The position numbers were made by a program, and so were the translations under genes. Shown one piece after another: positions 9,941-26,964 of a DNA stretch of 64,000 nt (positions are counted from its first letter, which is position 1; each line of letters begins with the position of its first letter). This stretch comes from Mycobacterium gastri (lineage in GTDB: Bacteria > Actinomycetota > Actinomycetes > Mycobacteriales > Mycobacteriaceae), in the NCBI RefSeq assembly GCF_002102175.1, contig NZ_LQOX01000010.1:32490-96489 (forward strand), given 5' to 3'. Below the pieces are notes generated by a model. The model was given only the letters and a program-made list of their open reading frames with translations. It made no database searches and was not told the DNA's origin.

Positions 9941-10633
9941 TCAGCCGAACGCGGAGCGCTGCGACAGCCGCACCCGCTCGGGTGAATCGCCCAGCGCCAC
10001 AAGCAGGTTCGTGGTCATCGCGGCCAGCACCGGTGGGACCGCCGCGCCCTCCTCGCCGAAGAAGCCGGCCAGTTCGAGCATCACGAAGCCGTGGATCAAC
10101 GCCCAAAACTGGGCGGCAGTGGACACGACCACCTGGTCCGGGACGGCGCCGTCGGCCGTCGAACCCACAGTGATTCGGCCCGCCAGCATCGAGCGGTGCA
10201 CCGCGCGCACCACGTGCGCGAAGCTAGGGTGGTGCTGCTCGATCTCCAAGACCGTCAACGTCAGGACATCGCGGGCCGGCGCCTTGATGCCGTGCGCGCT
10301 GGTGCTGCCGAACATCAGGCGATACATGTGCGGGCGCTCGATGGCATAGCGTCGATACGCCGCTCCCACAACCAATAGATCGGCAACGGGGTCAGTCGTC
10401 GGTGCCACCGCGAGCGCGGCGTCGAACTGCCGCAATCCCTCTTCAGCCACCGCGGCGATAAGTTCCCGCATGCCGCCGAAATGGGTGTAAACCGACATTG
10501 TCGAGGTCCCGGCGGCCCCGGACACCTTGCGGGTTTGCAGGGCGTCGGGTCCGTGCTCGTCGAGCAGGGCGACGGCGGCGTGCACCATCTCCTCGCGAAC
10601 ACCGCGAATGCCGGGTTGGGCTTGTTCAGTCAT
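9941..10633 (-). CDS. TetR/AcrR-family transcriptional regulator (Rv0653c-like)
   Basis: 230-residue TetR-type repressor. The N-terminal helix-turn-helix is seen as VAALLDEHGPDALQTRKVSGAAG-like sequence with TSTMSVYTHFGGMRELIAAVAE (recognition helix and YxHF signature near residues 40-60). The C-terminal ligand domain is all helical. It is transcribed away from the carotenoid oxygenase gene, with a perfect 13-bp palindrome in the short shared region. The simplest reading is that it represses itself and the oxygenase, with a hydrophobic ligand as inducer. Confidence 0.88.
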   Translation of the reverse strand: MTEQAQPGIRGVREEMVHAAVALLDEHGPDALQTRKVSGAAGTSTMSVYTHFGGMRELIAAVAEEGLRQFDAALAVAPTTDPVADLLVVGAAYRRYAIERPHMYRLMFGSTSAHGIKAPARDVLTLTVLEIEQHHPSFAHVVRAVHRSMLAGRITVGSTADGAVPDQVVVSTAAQFWALIHGFVMLELAGFFGEEGAAVPPVLAAMTTNLLVALGDSPERVRLSQRSAFG

Positions 10634-10690
10634 TTCTCGTCATCCCTTGCCTTCGTCTCAGCGCAGGCGTACGGTCCGAATAACACTGAA

Positions 10691-10703
10691 ATAACGACGT
10701 TAT
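10691..10703. promoter_or_regulatory. Palindromic operator between tetR and carotenoid oxygenase
   Basis: ATAACG-A-CGTTAT is a perfect inverted repeat around a central A. It lies 57 bases upstream of the TetR start and ends at the AGGAG ribosome binding site of the divergent oxygenase gene (start GTG 10716). Placement in an 82-base divergent region suggests it is the operator of the neighbouring TetR protein. Confidence 0.55.
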
Positions 10704-10715
10704 AGGAGTTCGGCC

Positions 10716-12233
10716 GTGACGACAATGCGAACCGACCAAGTCGGGAACCCCTATCTCGAGGGTCTGCTGGCGCCGGTGCGCGCCGAAGTGACTGCGACCG
10801 ATCTGAAGGTCACCGGGCAGATCCCGGAGCATCTCGACGGACGGTACCTGCGCAACGGGCCCAACCCGGTCGCCGAGGTCGATCCCGCCGTCTATCACTG
10901 GTTCAGCGGCGACGGGATGGTCCACGGGGTCGCCCTTCGTCAAGGGCAAGCTAGCTGGTATCGCAACCGCTGGGTGCGCAGCCTGCCGGTATGCGTGGCC
11001 CTCGGCGAGCCGGCGCCGAGCAGGCTCGATCCCCGGGCGGGCATGCTGTCCCTGGGCGCCAACACCAGCGTGCTGACCCACGCCGGACGAACCCTGGCGC
11101 TCGTCGAGGGCGGTGTCGCCAACTACGAGCTCACCGAGGACCTCGACACCGTCGGGACATGCGATTTCGACGGCACCCTGCCCGGCGGCTACACCGCCCA
11201 CCCGCACCGCGACCCACGGACCGGCGAACTGCATGCGGTGTCGTACTCGTTTGCCCGCGGACGGACCGTGCAGTACTCCGTGATCGACACCCAGGGGCGG
11301 GCTCGGCGCACGGTGGACATCGAGGTGACCGGGTCGCCGATGATGCACGACTTCTCCTTGACCGACAACTACGTGGTGATCTACGACCTGCCGGTCACCT
11401 TCGACGCGTCGCAGGTACTGCCCGCGAAGCTGCCGCGCTGGCTGAGTTTGCCCGCGCAGCTGGTAATGCAGTCGGTGATCGGTCACGTCCGGGTTCCCGG
11501 CCCGATCGCCGCGATGATGAACCGCAACCCCAAGCCGTCCGATCGCATGCCCTACGCCTGGAACGCCGATTATCCGGCCCGCATCGGAGTCATGCCCCGA
11601 GACGGCGGCAATGGGGACGTGCGCTGGTTCGACATCGAACCCTGCTACGTCTACCACCCGCTCAACGCCTATACCGAAACCCGGGACGGGTCCGAGCTGC
11701 TGATACTCGACGTGGTGCGTTATTCGCGAATGTTCGAGCATGATCGCCACGGCCCCGGCGACACGCGTCCATCACTGGATCGCTGGACCATCAATCTGGC
11801 CACCGGTGCCGTCACCACCGAATGCCGCGACGACCGGCCGCAGGAGTTTCCCCGGATCAACGAGACCCTGCTGGGCGGTCGGCATCGGTTCGGCTACACC
11901 CTCGGCGTGGACGGCGGCTACCTCACCGGCGGAACGACGGAAATGTCCACCTCGCTGTACAAGCACGACTACGAGACCGGATCCTGCCAAGTCGCCCCGC
12001 TGGATGCTGCCCTGCTGATCGGTGAGATGTGCTTCGTCCCGAACCCACCGGGTGCCTCCGGGGAAAACGCGGAGGACGACGGCATCCTCATGGGGTACGG
12101 CTACCACCGCGACCGCGACGAGGGCCAGTTGTTGTTGCTGGACGCCCAGACGTGCGAATTGATGGCCACCGTGCACCTGCCCCAGCGGGTCCCGATGGGC
12201 TTCCACGGCAACTGGGCGCCGGCGACTGCTTGA
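10716..12233 (+). CDS. Carotenoid cleavage oxygenase (Rv0654-like)
   Basis: 505 residues of the carotenoid/retinal-cleaving dioxygenase family, a non-haem iron enzyme in which four His hold Fe(II) in a seven-bladed propeller. His-containing blade motifs are present in order: YTAHPHRDP, MMHDFSLTDNYVVIYDLP, CYVYHPLNAY and GFHGNWAP at the C-terminus. M. tuberculosis Rv0654 is described as cleaving carotenoids at central and off-centre bonds. Start GTG at 10716 has TAGGAG at suitable spacing. Regulation is probably by the divergent TetR protein. Confidence 0.92.
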   Translation: MTTMRTDQVGNPYLEGLLAPVRAEVTATDLKVTGQIPEHLDGRYLRNGPNPVAEVDPAVYHWFSGDGMVHGVALRQGQASWYRNRWVRSLPVCVALGEPAPSRLDPRAGMLSLGANTSVLTHAGRTLALVEGGVANYELTEDLDTVGTCDFDGTLPGGYTAHPHRDPRTGELHAVSYSFARGRTVQYSVIDTQGRARRTVDIEVTGSPMMHDFSLTDNYVVIYDLPVTFDASQVLPAKLPRWLSLPAQLVMQSVIGHVRVPGPIAAMMNRNPKPSDRMPYAWNADYPARIGVMPRDGGNGDVRWFDIEPCYVYHPLNAYTETRDGSELLILDVVRYSRMFEHDRHGPGDTRPSLDRWTINLATGAVTTECRDDRPQEFPRINETLLGGRHRFGYTLGVDGGYLTGGTTEMSTSLYKHDYETGSCQVAPLDAALLIGEMCFVPNPPGASGENAEDDGILMGYGYHRDRDEGQLLLLDAQTCELMATVHLPQRVPMGFHGNWAPATA

Positions 12234-12385
12234 GGCGCCCCCGACGCCGCCCGCCGGCCTCGGCGAGGATTGTTATGTATCCAACCCTGATGTCGCGCCC
12301 CAGCGGTGCGCTACAGTGACTCAAGCCACATAAAGTGGCAGGTGGCGGGCATCTTGCAAATGTTTGAGCGTCGGAAGGATTTCCC

Positions 12386-13396
12386 ATGGGCGTCGCTATC
12401 GAGGTCAACGGACTCACGAAATCCTTCGGTTCCTCGAGGATCTGGGAGGACGTCGCGCTCACGATCCCTGCCGGCGAGGTCAGCGTGTTGCTGGGACCGT
12501 CGGGTACCGGCAAGTCGGTGTTCCTGAAGTCCCTCATCGGCCTGCTTCGGCCCGAACGCGGCTCGATCGTCATCGACGGCACCGACATCATCGAGTGCTC
12601 GGCCAAGGAGCTCTACGAGATCCGGACGTTGTTCGGTGTGCTTTTCCAGGACGGTGCGCTGTTCGGGTCGATGAACCTGTTTGACAACACCGCTTTCCCG
12701 CTGCGCGAGCACACCAAGAAAAAAGAAAAAGAGATCCGCGACATCGTCATGGAGAAGCTGGCGCTGGTCGGCTTGGGCGGTGACGAGAAGAAGTTCCCCG
12801 GTGAGATCTCCGGCGGTATGCGCAAGCGTGCCGGCCTGGCCCGGGCCCTGGTTCTCGATCCGCAGATCATTCTCTGCGACGAGCCCGACTCAGGTCTGGA
12901 CCCCGTCCGTACCGCTTATCTGAGCCAGCTGATCATGGACATCAATGCCCAGATCGACGCGACCATCCTCATCGTGACCCACAACATCAACATCGCCCGT
13001 ACGGTGCCGGACAACATGGGCATGTTGTTCCGCAAGCACCTGGTCATGTTCGGCCCTCGCGAAGTGCTGCTGACCAGCGACGAGCCGGTGGTGCGACAAT
13101 TCCTCAACGGCCGGCGCATCGGGCCGATCGGCATGTCCGAGGAGAAGGACGAGGCCACCATGGCCGAAGAGCAGGCGCTGCTCGACGCCGGTCACCAGGC
13201 GGGCGGTGTCGAGGAGATCGAGGGCGTCCCGCCGCAGATCACCGCAACGCCGGGAATGCCGGAACGTAAAGCGGTGGGGCGGCGCCAGGCCCGGGTGCGC
13301 GAGATGCTGCACACGTTGCCGAAGAAGGCCCAGGAAGCGATCCTCGACGATCTCGAGGGCACGCACAAGTATCACGCGAGCGAGTTCGGCGGCTAG
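12386..13396 (+). CDS. mkl: Mce-associated ABC transporter ATPase Mkl (MceG)
   Basis: 336-residue ATP-binding subunit that energises Mce lipid/cholesterol import systems. It contains Walker A GPSGTGKS (near residue 38), Q-loop LFQDGALFGS, signature ISGGMRKRAGLARAL, Walker B IILCDEPDSGLDP and the H-loop VTHN. The C-terminal about 90 residues (EEKDEATMAEEQALL onward) are a mycobacterial extension typical of MceG. The start is ATG 12386 with GGAAGGA upstream. The peptide MRYSDSSH that begins upstream at 12306 lies in another frame, so a longer N-terminus like the one annotated for M. tuberculosis is not possible here. No permease lies nearby, as usual for this gene. Confidence 0.93.
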   Translation: MGVAIEVNGLTKSFGSSRIWEDVALTIPAGEVSVLLGPSGTGKSVFLKSLIGLLRPERGSIVIDGTDIIECSAKELYEIRTLFGVLFQDGALFGSMNLFDNTAFPLREHTKKKEKEIRDIVMEKLALVGLGGDEKKFPGEISGGMRKRAGLARALVLDPQIILCDEPDSGLDPVRTAYLSQLIMDINAQIDATILIVTHNINIARTVPDNMGMLFRKHLVMFGPREVLLTSDEPVVRQFLNGRRIGPIGMSEEKDEATMAEEQALLDAGHQAGGVEEIEGVPPQITATPGMPERKAVGRRQARVREMLHTLPKKAQEAILDDLEGTHKYHASEFGG

Positions 13397-17433
<4,037 letters not shown>

Positions 17434-17453
17434 TCCTTCTTGGAAGTAACTAA

Positions 17454-21440
<3,987 letters not shown>

Positions 21441-21452
21441 TTAGCGCACAGA

Positions 21453-21494
21453 TTCGGGGTCGGGCGTGACCGTGCCGTCACGCTCGGCCCCGAA
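21453..21494 (+). terminator. Terminator after rpoC
   Basis: An 18-bp stem (TTCGGGGTCGGGCGTGAC at 21453-21470 with GTCACGCTCGGCCCCGAA at 21477-21494), fully paired with two G-U pairs and a 6-base loop. It starts 12 bases after the rpoC stop. There is no T-run. Confidence 0.85.
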
Positions 21495-21499
21495 CGTGA

Positions 21500-21923
21500 C
21501 GGCGGCGTCACATTCGCTAAGCTATCCGGCGCGCGCCAACGAGTACGGGCGACGACTATCCGCTGTCGAGTACCGGGCCCTGGTCGAGCAGCGGGTGGCA
21601 TTCACGGGATTGTTGGGTAGCCTGTTCCAGGCCGTCGATATCGTCCTGATGCCGAGCGCAGGTCTCGCCTCACCAACGCTGGAAGCCATGCGGGCGCCAG
21701 GGCAAGACGCGCGGACCTGAGTGCCAGATTGGCGGCGCCGACTGCGCCATTCAACGTGACTGGCAACTTCGCCGCCTGCTTGCCTACCGCAGGGACTACG
21801 TCACGGGGAACCCCGGTCGGTATTCAGTTCGCCGGTCGCGAATTCGAGGAGCAGTTGCTCATCCAAGCGGGCCACGAATTCCAGCAAGCCACTGCATTCC
21901 ATCGGCAACGCCCACCGCTATGA
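21500..21923 (+). pseudogene. Remnant of an amidase C-terminus
   Basis: The 510 bases between rpoC and the endonuclease gene hold a broken amidase-signature-family gene. One frame (to 21720) reads EYRALVEQRVAFTGLLG and VDIVLMPSAGLASPTLEAMR. A second frame (about 21729-21923) continues with [35 protein letters not shown] and [12 protein letters not shown], which are the classic closing segments of GatA/AmiA-type amidases. The frame changes near 21720, and the N-terminal catalytic Ser-Ser-Lys part is missing. It is therefore a decayed fragment. M. tuberculosis has a different gene (Rv0669c) at this position. Confidence 0.8.
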
Positions 21924-21951
21924 CGGCGGAGCTCTCACTAGACTGGCCTAC

Positions 21952-22707
21952 GTGCTTATTGGTTCGCACGTCCACTCAGACGATCCCCTGGCCGCAGCCC
22001 AGGCCGACGGCGCTGACGTGGTGCAGTTCTTCCTCGGCAACCCGCAGAGCTGGAAGAAGCCCAAGCCGCGGGACGACGCCGAGACGCTGAAGGCGTCGAC
22101 CATTCCGCTGTACGTCCACGCACCGTATCTGATCAACGTCGCATCGGCCAACAACCGCATCCGCATCCCGTCGCGCAAGATCCTGCAGGACACCTGCGAC
22201 GCGGCCGCGGCAATCAACGCGACGGCGGTGATTGTGCACGGCGGCCACGCCGACGACAACGACATGGAGGCCGGCTTCGAGCGGTGGGTCAAAGCCCTGG
22301 ATTACCTCGAAACAGACGTGCCGGTGTACCTGGAGAACACCGCGGGCGGCGACCACGCGATGGCCCGTTACTTCGATACCATCGGCAGGCTGTGGGATCG
22401 TATCGGCGACAAGGGAATTGGCTTCTGCCTGGACACCTGCCACGCCTGGGCCGCGGGTGAGCAGCTGATCGACGCGGTCGACCGGATCAAGGCCTTGACC
22501 GGCCGCATCGACCTGGTGCACTGCAACGACTCGCGCGACGCCGCGGGCTCAGGCGCCGACCGGCACGCCAACATCGGCAACGGTCAGATCGATCCCGACC
22601 ACCTGGTCGCGGTGGTGAAGGCCGCCGATGCCCCGGTGATCTGCGAAACCGCCGACGAGGGCCGCAAGGACGACATCGCGTTTCTGCGGGAAAAAGTCAA
22701 CGGCTGA
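21952..22707 (+). CDS. nfo: Endonuclease IV (AP endonuclease)
   Basis: 251-residue TIM-barrel AP endonuclease that cuts 5' of abasic sites in base excision repair; equivalent to Rv0670 (end). Metal-binding motifs are seen in order: [60 protein letters not shown] and [14 protein letters not shown]. Start GTG 21952 matches the family N-terminus (VLIGSHV), with no strong Shine-Dalgarno. It lies just upstream of a lipoprotein gene on the same strand. Confidence 0.95.
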   Translation: MLIGSHVHSDDPLAAAQADGADVVQFFLGNPQSWKKPKPRDDAETLKASTIPLYVHAPYLINVASANNRIRIPSRKILQDTCDAAAAINATAVIVHGGHADDNDMEAGFERWVKALDYLETDVPVYLENTAGGDHAMARYFDTIGRLWDRIGDKGIGFCLDTCHAWAAGEQLIDAVDRIKALTGRIDLVHCNDSRDAAGSGADRHANIGNGQIDPDHLVAVVKAADAPVICETADEGRKDDIAFLREKVNG

Positions 22708-22762
22708 TTTCACGGCTCATTTAAAACTCGTTAAGCAAGTGTCGCGGGCCTACCGTTAACCT

Positions 22763-23608
22763 ATGGTTCGCCGGTTCGTCACTCTGCTGGGCGTCGTGGG
22801 AATGCTCGTCGGTTGCGCGCATGCTCCGGCGCCGCCGCCCGCCGGCTTCGGAAACGGCACCAGCTTTCATACCATCGACGTCGGCGGAGTCCAGCGTTCC
22901 TACCGGCTCTACAAGCCCGCGGGTCTGCCCTCGTCGGCACCGCTGGTCGTCATGTTGCACGGCGGTTTCGGCAGTGCCCGACAAGCTGAAAGGTCTTACG
23001 ACTGGGACGAATTGGCCGATTCGGAGAGGTTCGTCGTCGCCTACCCCGACGGTCTGAACCGAGCGTGGAACGCCAATGGCGGCGGCTGCTGCGGCCGGTC
23101 CGCCCGTGAAGGCGTCGACGACGTCGCCTTTGTCAGCGCCGCGGTTGCCGACGTCGCCGCGAACGTGCCCGTCGACCCGGCCAGGATCTACGCCACCGGC
23201 ATGAGCAACGGTGCCATCATGGCCTATACCCTGGCCTGCAACACCGGGATCTTCGCCGCGATCGGCCCGGTTTCGGGAACGCAACTGGACCCGTGCTCAT
23301 CCCCGCATCCGGTCTCGGTCATGCATATCCACGGCACCGGAGATCCGCTTGTCCGCTACTTCGGCGGGCCCGGCGCCGGTTTCGCCCATATCGACGGGCC
23401 GCCGGTCGAGGAGCTGAATGCGTTCTGGCGCAATGTCGATCAATGTGCGCCCCCTGCCACCACAACCAGTGGCCGGATTACCACGTCGAGCGCCGCATGC
23501 GCGAACAACCGCAGCGTGGTGCTGGTCACCGTTGGCGATGGCGGCCACGAGTGGCCATCGGTGGCCACCGAAATGCTGTGGGAGTTCTTCGTCGCCCATC
23601 CCCGCTGA
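22763..23608 (+). CDS. lpqP: Lipoprotein esterase LpqP (polyhydroxybutyrate depolymerase-like)
   Basis: 281 residues with a lipoprotein signal (MVRRFVTLLGVVGMLVGC, lipidated Cys18). An alpha/beta-hydrolase of the feruloyl-esterase/PHB-depolymerase type follows: oxyanion region VMLHGGFGSA, nucleophile elbow GMSNGA, and a C-terminal His in GGHEWPS. It is probably anchored outside the membrane and cleaves ester bonds in lipids or polymers; the substrate is unknown. Equivalent to Rv0671. Confidence 0.9.
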   Translation: MVRRFVTLLGVVGMLVGCAHAPAPPPAGFGNGTSFHTIDVGGVQRSYRLYKPAGLPSSAPLVVMLHGGFGSARQAERSYDWDELADSERFVVAYPDGLNRAWNANGGGCCGRSAREGVDDVAFVSAAVADVAANVPVDPARIYATGMSNGAIMAYTLACNTGIFAAIGPVSGTQLDPCSSPHPVSVMHIHGTGDPLVRYFGGPGAGFAHIDGPPVEELNAFWRNVDQCAPPATTTSGRITTSSAACANNRSVVLVTVGDGGHEWPSVATEMLWEFFVAHPR

Positions 23609-23661
23609 GCAAGGCCATTACACCTCTTGTACGGTTGTCAGGAAAATGTAATATTGGTGGC

Positions 23662-25290
23662 ATGCCAGACACCCATGTCGTCACCAATCAGGTCCCGCCG
23701 CTGGAGAACCACAATCCCGCCACTTCTCCCATGCTTGTCGAAGCGCTGATCCGCGAGGGTGGACAGTGGGGCTTGGACGAGGTGAACGAGCTCGGGGCGA
23801 TCTCGGGCGGCCACGAAGCCCAGCGCTGGGGTGAGCTGGCCGATCGCAACCGGCCCGTCCTGCACACCCATGACCGGGTGGGCCACCGTATCGACGAGGT
23901 GGAATACGACCCGGCCTACCACGAACTGATGCGCACCGCGATCGCGCATGGGCTGCACGCCGCCCCCTGGGCCGACGACCGGCCGGGAGCCCACGTGGTG
24001 CGCGCCGCCAAGATGTCGATCTGGAACGTCGAGCCCGGACACACCTGCCCCATCTCGATGACCTACGCCGTCGTGCCGGCGCTGCGTCACAATCCCGAGT
24101 TGGCCAAGGTTTATGAGCCGCTGTTGACGAGCCGGGAGTACGATCCGGAGCTCAAGCTGGCCACCACGAAACGCGGTATCACCGCCGGCATGTCGATGAC
24201 CGAGAAGCAGGGCGGCTCCGACGTGCGCGCGGGCACCACCGAGGCGACCCCCAACGCTGATGGCACCTACAGCCTGACCGGCCACAAATGGTTCACCTCC
24301 GCGCCGATGTGCGACGTCTTCCTGGTGCTCGCGCAGGCCCCAAAGGGGTTGTCCTGCTTCATGCTGCCGCGGATCCTGCCCGACGGCACCCGCAACCGGA
24401 TGTTGCTGCAGCGCCTCAAGGACAAGCTCGGCAACCATGCCAACGCCTCCAGCGAGGTCGAATACGACGGCGCCATCGCGTGGCTGGTCGGCGAGGAGGG
24501 CCGTGGCGTCCCCACCATCATCGAAATGGTCAACCTCACCCGGCTGGACTGCACCCTGGGCAGCGCCACCAGCATGCGTACCGGGCTGACCCGCGCCATC
24601 CACCACGCCCAGCACCGAAAGGCGTTCGGCGCCTACCTCATTGATCAGCCGCTGATGCGCAACGTGCTGGCCGACCTGGCGGTCGAAGCAGAGGCCGCCA
24701 CCATTGTCGCGATGCGGATGGCCGGGGCCACCGACAACGCGGCACGTGGCGACGAGACCGAGGCGCTATTCCGCCGCATCGGCCTGGCCGCCAGCAAGTA
24801 CTGGGTGTGCAAGCGCTCCACCCCGCACGCCGCCGAAGCGCTGGAATGCCTGGGCGGCAACGGCTATGTCGAGGACTCCGGTATGCCGCGGCTGTACCGC
24901 GAGGCGCCGCTGATGGGCATCTGGGAGGGCTCGGGCAATGTCAGCGCACTGGACACGTTGCGGGCCATGGCAACTCGGCCCGAATGCGTCGAGGTGCTGT
25001 TCGAAGACCTGGCGCAGAGCACCGGACAGGACGCCCGGCTGGACGGTCATGTCGAGCGGCTGCGGGAGCAGTTGGGCGATCTGGACACCATCCAATACCG
25101 CGCCCGCAAGGTCGCCGAGGACATCTGCCTGGCGCTGCAGGGCTCGCTGCTGGTGCGCCACGGGCATCCGGCCGTCGCCGAGGCATTCCTGGCCACCCGG
25201 CTCGGCGGCCAGTGGGGCGGGGCGTTCGGCACCATGCCGACCGGACTGGATCTGGCGCCCATCCTCGAGCGTGCTTTAGTCAAGGGATGA
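23662..25290 (+). CDS. fadE8: Acyl-CoA dehydrogenase FadE8
   Basis: 542-residue flavin enzyme introducing the alpha,beta double bond of acyl-CoAs (AidB-like branch). Seen are the FAD/substrate region GMSMTEKQGGSDVRAGTTEA, YSLTGHKWFTSAP, and the C-terminal signature ECLGGNGYVEDSGMPRLYRE. Start ATG 23662 (MPDTHVV) gives exactly the length remembered for M. tuberculosis FadE8; the frame open from 23293 overlaps lpqP and is spurious. It overlaps echA4 by ATGA and heads an acyl-CoA catabolism operon. Confidence 0.95.
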   Translation: MPDTHVVTNQVPPLENHNPATSPMLVEALIREGGQWGLDEVNELGAISGGHEAQRWGELADRNRPVLHTHDRVGHRIDEVEYDPAYHELMRTAIAHGLHAAPWADDRPGAHVVRAAKMSIWNVEPGHTCPISMTYAVVPALRHNPELAKVYEPLLTSREYDPELKLATTKRGITAGMSMTEKQGGSDVRAGTTEATPNADGTYSLTGHKWFTSAPMCDVFLVLAQAPKGLSCFMLPRILPDGTRNRMLLQRLKDKLGNHANASSEVEYDGAIAWLVGEEGRGVPTIIEMVNLTRLDCTLGSATSMRTGLTRAIHHAQHRKAFGAYLIDQPLMRNVLADLAVEAEAATIVAMRMAGATDNAARGDETEALFRRIGLAASKYWVCKRSTPHAAEALECLGGNGYVEDSGMPRLYREAPLMGIWEGSGNVSALDTLRAMATRPECVEVLFEDLAQSTGQDARLDGHVERLREQLGDLDTIQYRARKVAEDICLALQGSLLVRHGHPAVAEAFLATRLGGQWGGAFGTMPTGLDLAPILERALVKG

Positions 25291-26225
25291 CACACGCGAT
25301 CCGGCCGGTCGATTTCGACAACCTGAAAACGATGACGTATGAGGTCACCGATCGGGTCGCGCGGATCACGTTCAACCGGCCCGAGAAGGGCAACGCGATC
25401 GTCGCGGATACCCCGCTCGAGTTGTCGGCGCTGGTGGAGCGCGCCGATCTGGATCCCAACGTGCACGTCATTCTGGTCTCGGGCCACGGCGACGGTTTCT
25501 GTGCCGGCTTCGACCTGTCCGCATACGCGGACGGCACCGGCTCGGCGGGCGGCACCGGCGCATACCAGGGCACCGTGCTGGATGGTAAGACCCAGGCCGT
25601 CAACCACCTGCCCAACCGGCCCTGGGACCCGATGATCGACTACCAGATGATGAGCCGGTTCGTGCGCGGGTTCTCCAGCCTGATGCAGGCCGACAAGCCG
25701 ACAGTGGTCAAGATCCACGGCTACTGCGTGGCCGGCGGCACCGACATCGCGCTGCACGCCGATCAGGTGATCGCCGCCGCCGACGCCAAGATCGGCTACC
25801 CGCCGACCCGGGTCTGGGGTGTGCCCGCAGCTGGCTTGTGGGCGCACCGGCTCGGCGACCAGCGTGCCAAACGCCTGCTGCTCACCGGCGATTGCATCAC
25901 CGGCGCCCAAGCGGCCGAATGGGGCCTCGCCGTCGAGGCGCCGGATCCGAAAGACCTCGACGAACGCACCGAGCGGCTGGTGCAGCGGATCGCTGCCTTG
26001 CCGGTCAATCAGCTGGTCATGATCAAGCTGGCGCTCAATTCGGCTCTGCTGCAACAGGGTGTGGCCACCAGCAGAATGGTCAGCACGGTGTTCGACGGCA
26101 TCGCCCGGCACACGCCCGAGGGACACGCCTTCGTCGCCGACGCGGTCGAGCACGGCTTCCGGGATGCGGTCAAGCACCGCGACGAGCCGTTCGGCGACTA
26201 CGGCCGGAAAGCGTCCGGAGTGTAG
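25287..26225 (+). CDS. echA4: Enoyl-CoA hydratase/isomerase EchA4
   Basis: 312-residue crotonase-fold protein. The first oxyanion-hole segment is GDGFCAGFDLSAY and the second is GYCVAGGTDIALHADQVIA. A roughly 30-residue insertion (TGSAGGTGAYQG to WDPMIDYQM) separates them, as in this mycobacterial subgroup. The usual catalytic Glu positions are not conserved in a canonical way, so hydratase versus other crotonase activity is open. Start ATG 25287 overlaps the fadE8 stop, implying translational coupling and a shared pathway. Confidence 0.92.
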   Translation: MTHAIRPVDFDNLKTMTYEVTDRVARITFNRPEKGNAIVADTPLELSALVERADLDPNVHVILVSGHGDGFCAGFDLSAYADGTGSAGGTGAYQGTVLDGKTQAVNHLPNRPWDPMIDYQMMSRFVRGFSSLMQADKPTVVKIHGYCVAGGTDIALHADQVIAAADAKIGYPPTRVWGVPAAGLWAHRLGDQRAKRLLLTGDCITGAQAAEWGLAVEAPDPKDLDERTERLVQRIAALPVNQLVMIKLALNSALLQQGVATSRMVSTVFDGIARHTPEGHAFVADAVEHGFRDAVKHRDEPFGDYGRKASGV

Positions 26226-26229
26226 CTTC

Positions 26230-26964
26230 ATGCCGAAATCGCTGGCCCGCATGACCGCCCGGTCCGTGGTGCTCAGCGTGCTGCTCGGCGCGCATCCCGC
26301 GTGGGCCAGTGCCAGCGAATTAATCAGGCTTACAGCCGATTTCGGTATCAAGGAAACGGCTTTGCGGGTGGCGCTGACCCGCATGGTGAGCGCCGGTGAT
26401 CTGGTCCGGTCCGCCGACGGGTATCGGCTTTCGGATCGGTTGCTGGCCCGCCAGCGGCGCCAGGATGAGGCCATGCGTCCGCCGGTACGGGCCTGGCACG
26501 GTTACTGGCACATGGTCGTCGTCACCAGCGTCGGCGACGACGCCCGCACCCGCGCTGCACTGCGAACCACCCTGCAGGACAAGCGGTTCGGTGAACTGCG
26601 TGAAGGGGTGTGGCTTCGTCCCGACAATCTCGACCTGGAACTGGCCCCCGATATGCAGGCCCGGGTGCGGGTGTTGAGAGCGCGCGATGACGCACCCACC
26701 GAGCTGGCCGCGCGACTATGGGACCTCGCCGAGTGGGCCGGCGCCGGCCAGCAATTGCTGGACGAGATCGCCCAAGCGGCAGACATTCCCGGTCGCTTCG
26801 CGGTGGCCGCCGCGATGGTCCGTCATTTGCTGACCGACCCGATGCTGCCCGCCGAGCTGTTGCCCGCGCAGTGGCCGGGAACCCGGCTGCGTGAGGCATA
26901 CCACGACTTCGCCACCGAGCTGGCGAAACGCCTTGACACATCCCAACTTCTGGAGGCGACATGA
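26230..26964 (+). CDS. PaaX-family transcriptional regulator (Rv0674-like)
   Basis: 244 residues with a winged-helix N-terminus (ELIRLTADFGIKETALRVALTRMVSAGDLV) and a C-terminal PaaX-type domain (GYWHMVVVTS, RFGELREGVWLRPDNL). PaaX proteins repress aromatic or acyl-CoA catabolic genes in response to a CoA thioester, which fits the flanking fadE8, echA4 and echA5. It begins 4 bases after echA4 and overlaps echA5 by ATGA, so it is within the operon it probably controls. Confidence 0.85.
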   Translation: MPKSLARMTARSVVLSVLLGAHPAWASASELIRLTADFGIKETALRVALTRMVSAGDLVRSADGYRLSDRLLARQRRQDEAMRPPVRAWHGYWHMVVVTSVGDDARTRAALRTTLQDKRFGELREGVWLRPDNLDLELAPDMQARVRVLRARDDAPTELAARLWDLAEWAGAGQQLLDEIAQAADIPGRFAVAAAMVRHLLTDPMLPAELLPAQWPGTRLREAYHDFATELAKRLDTSQLLEAT

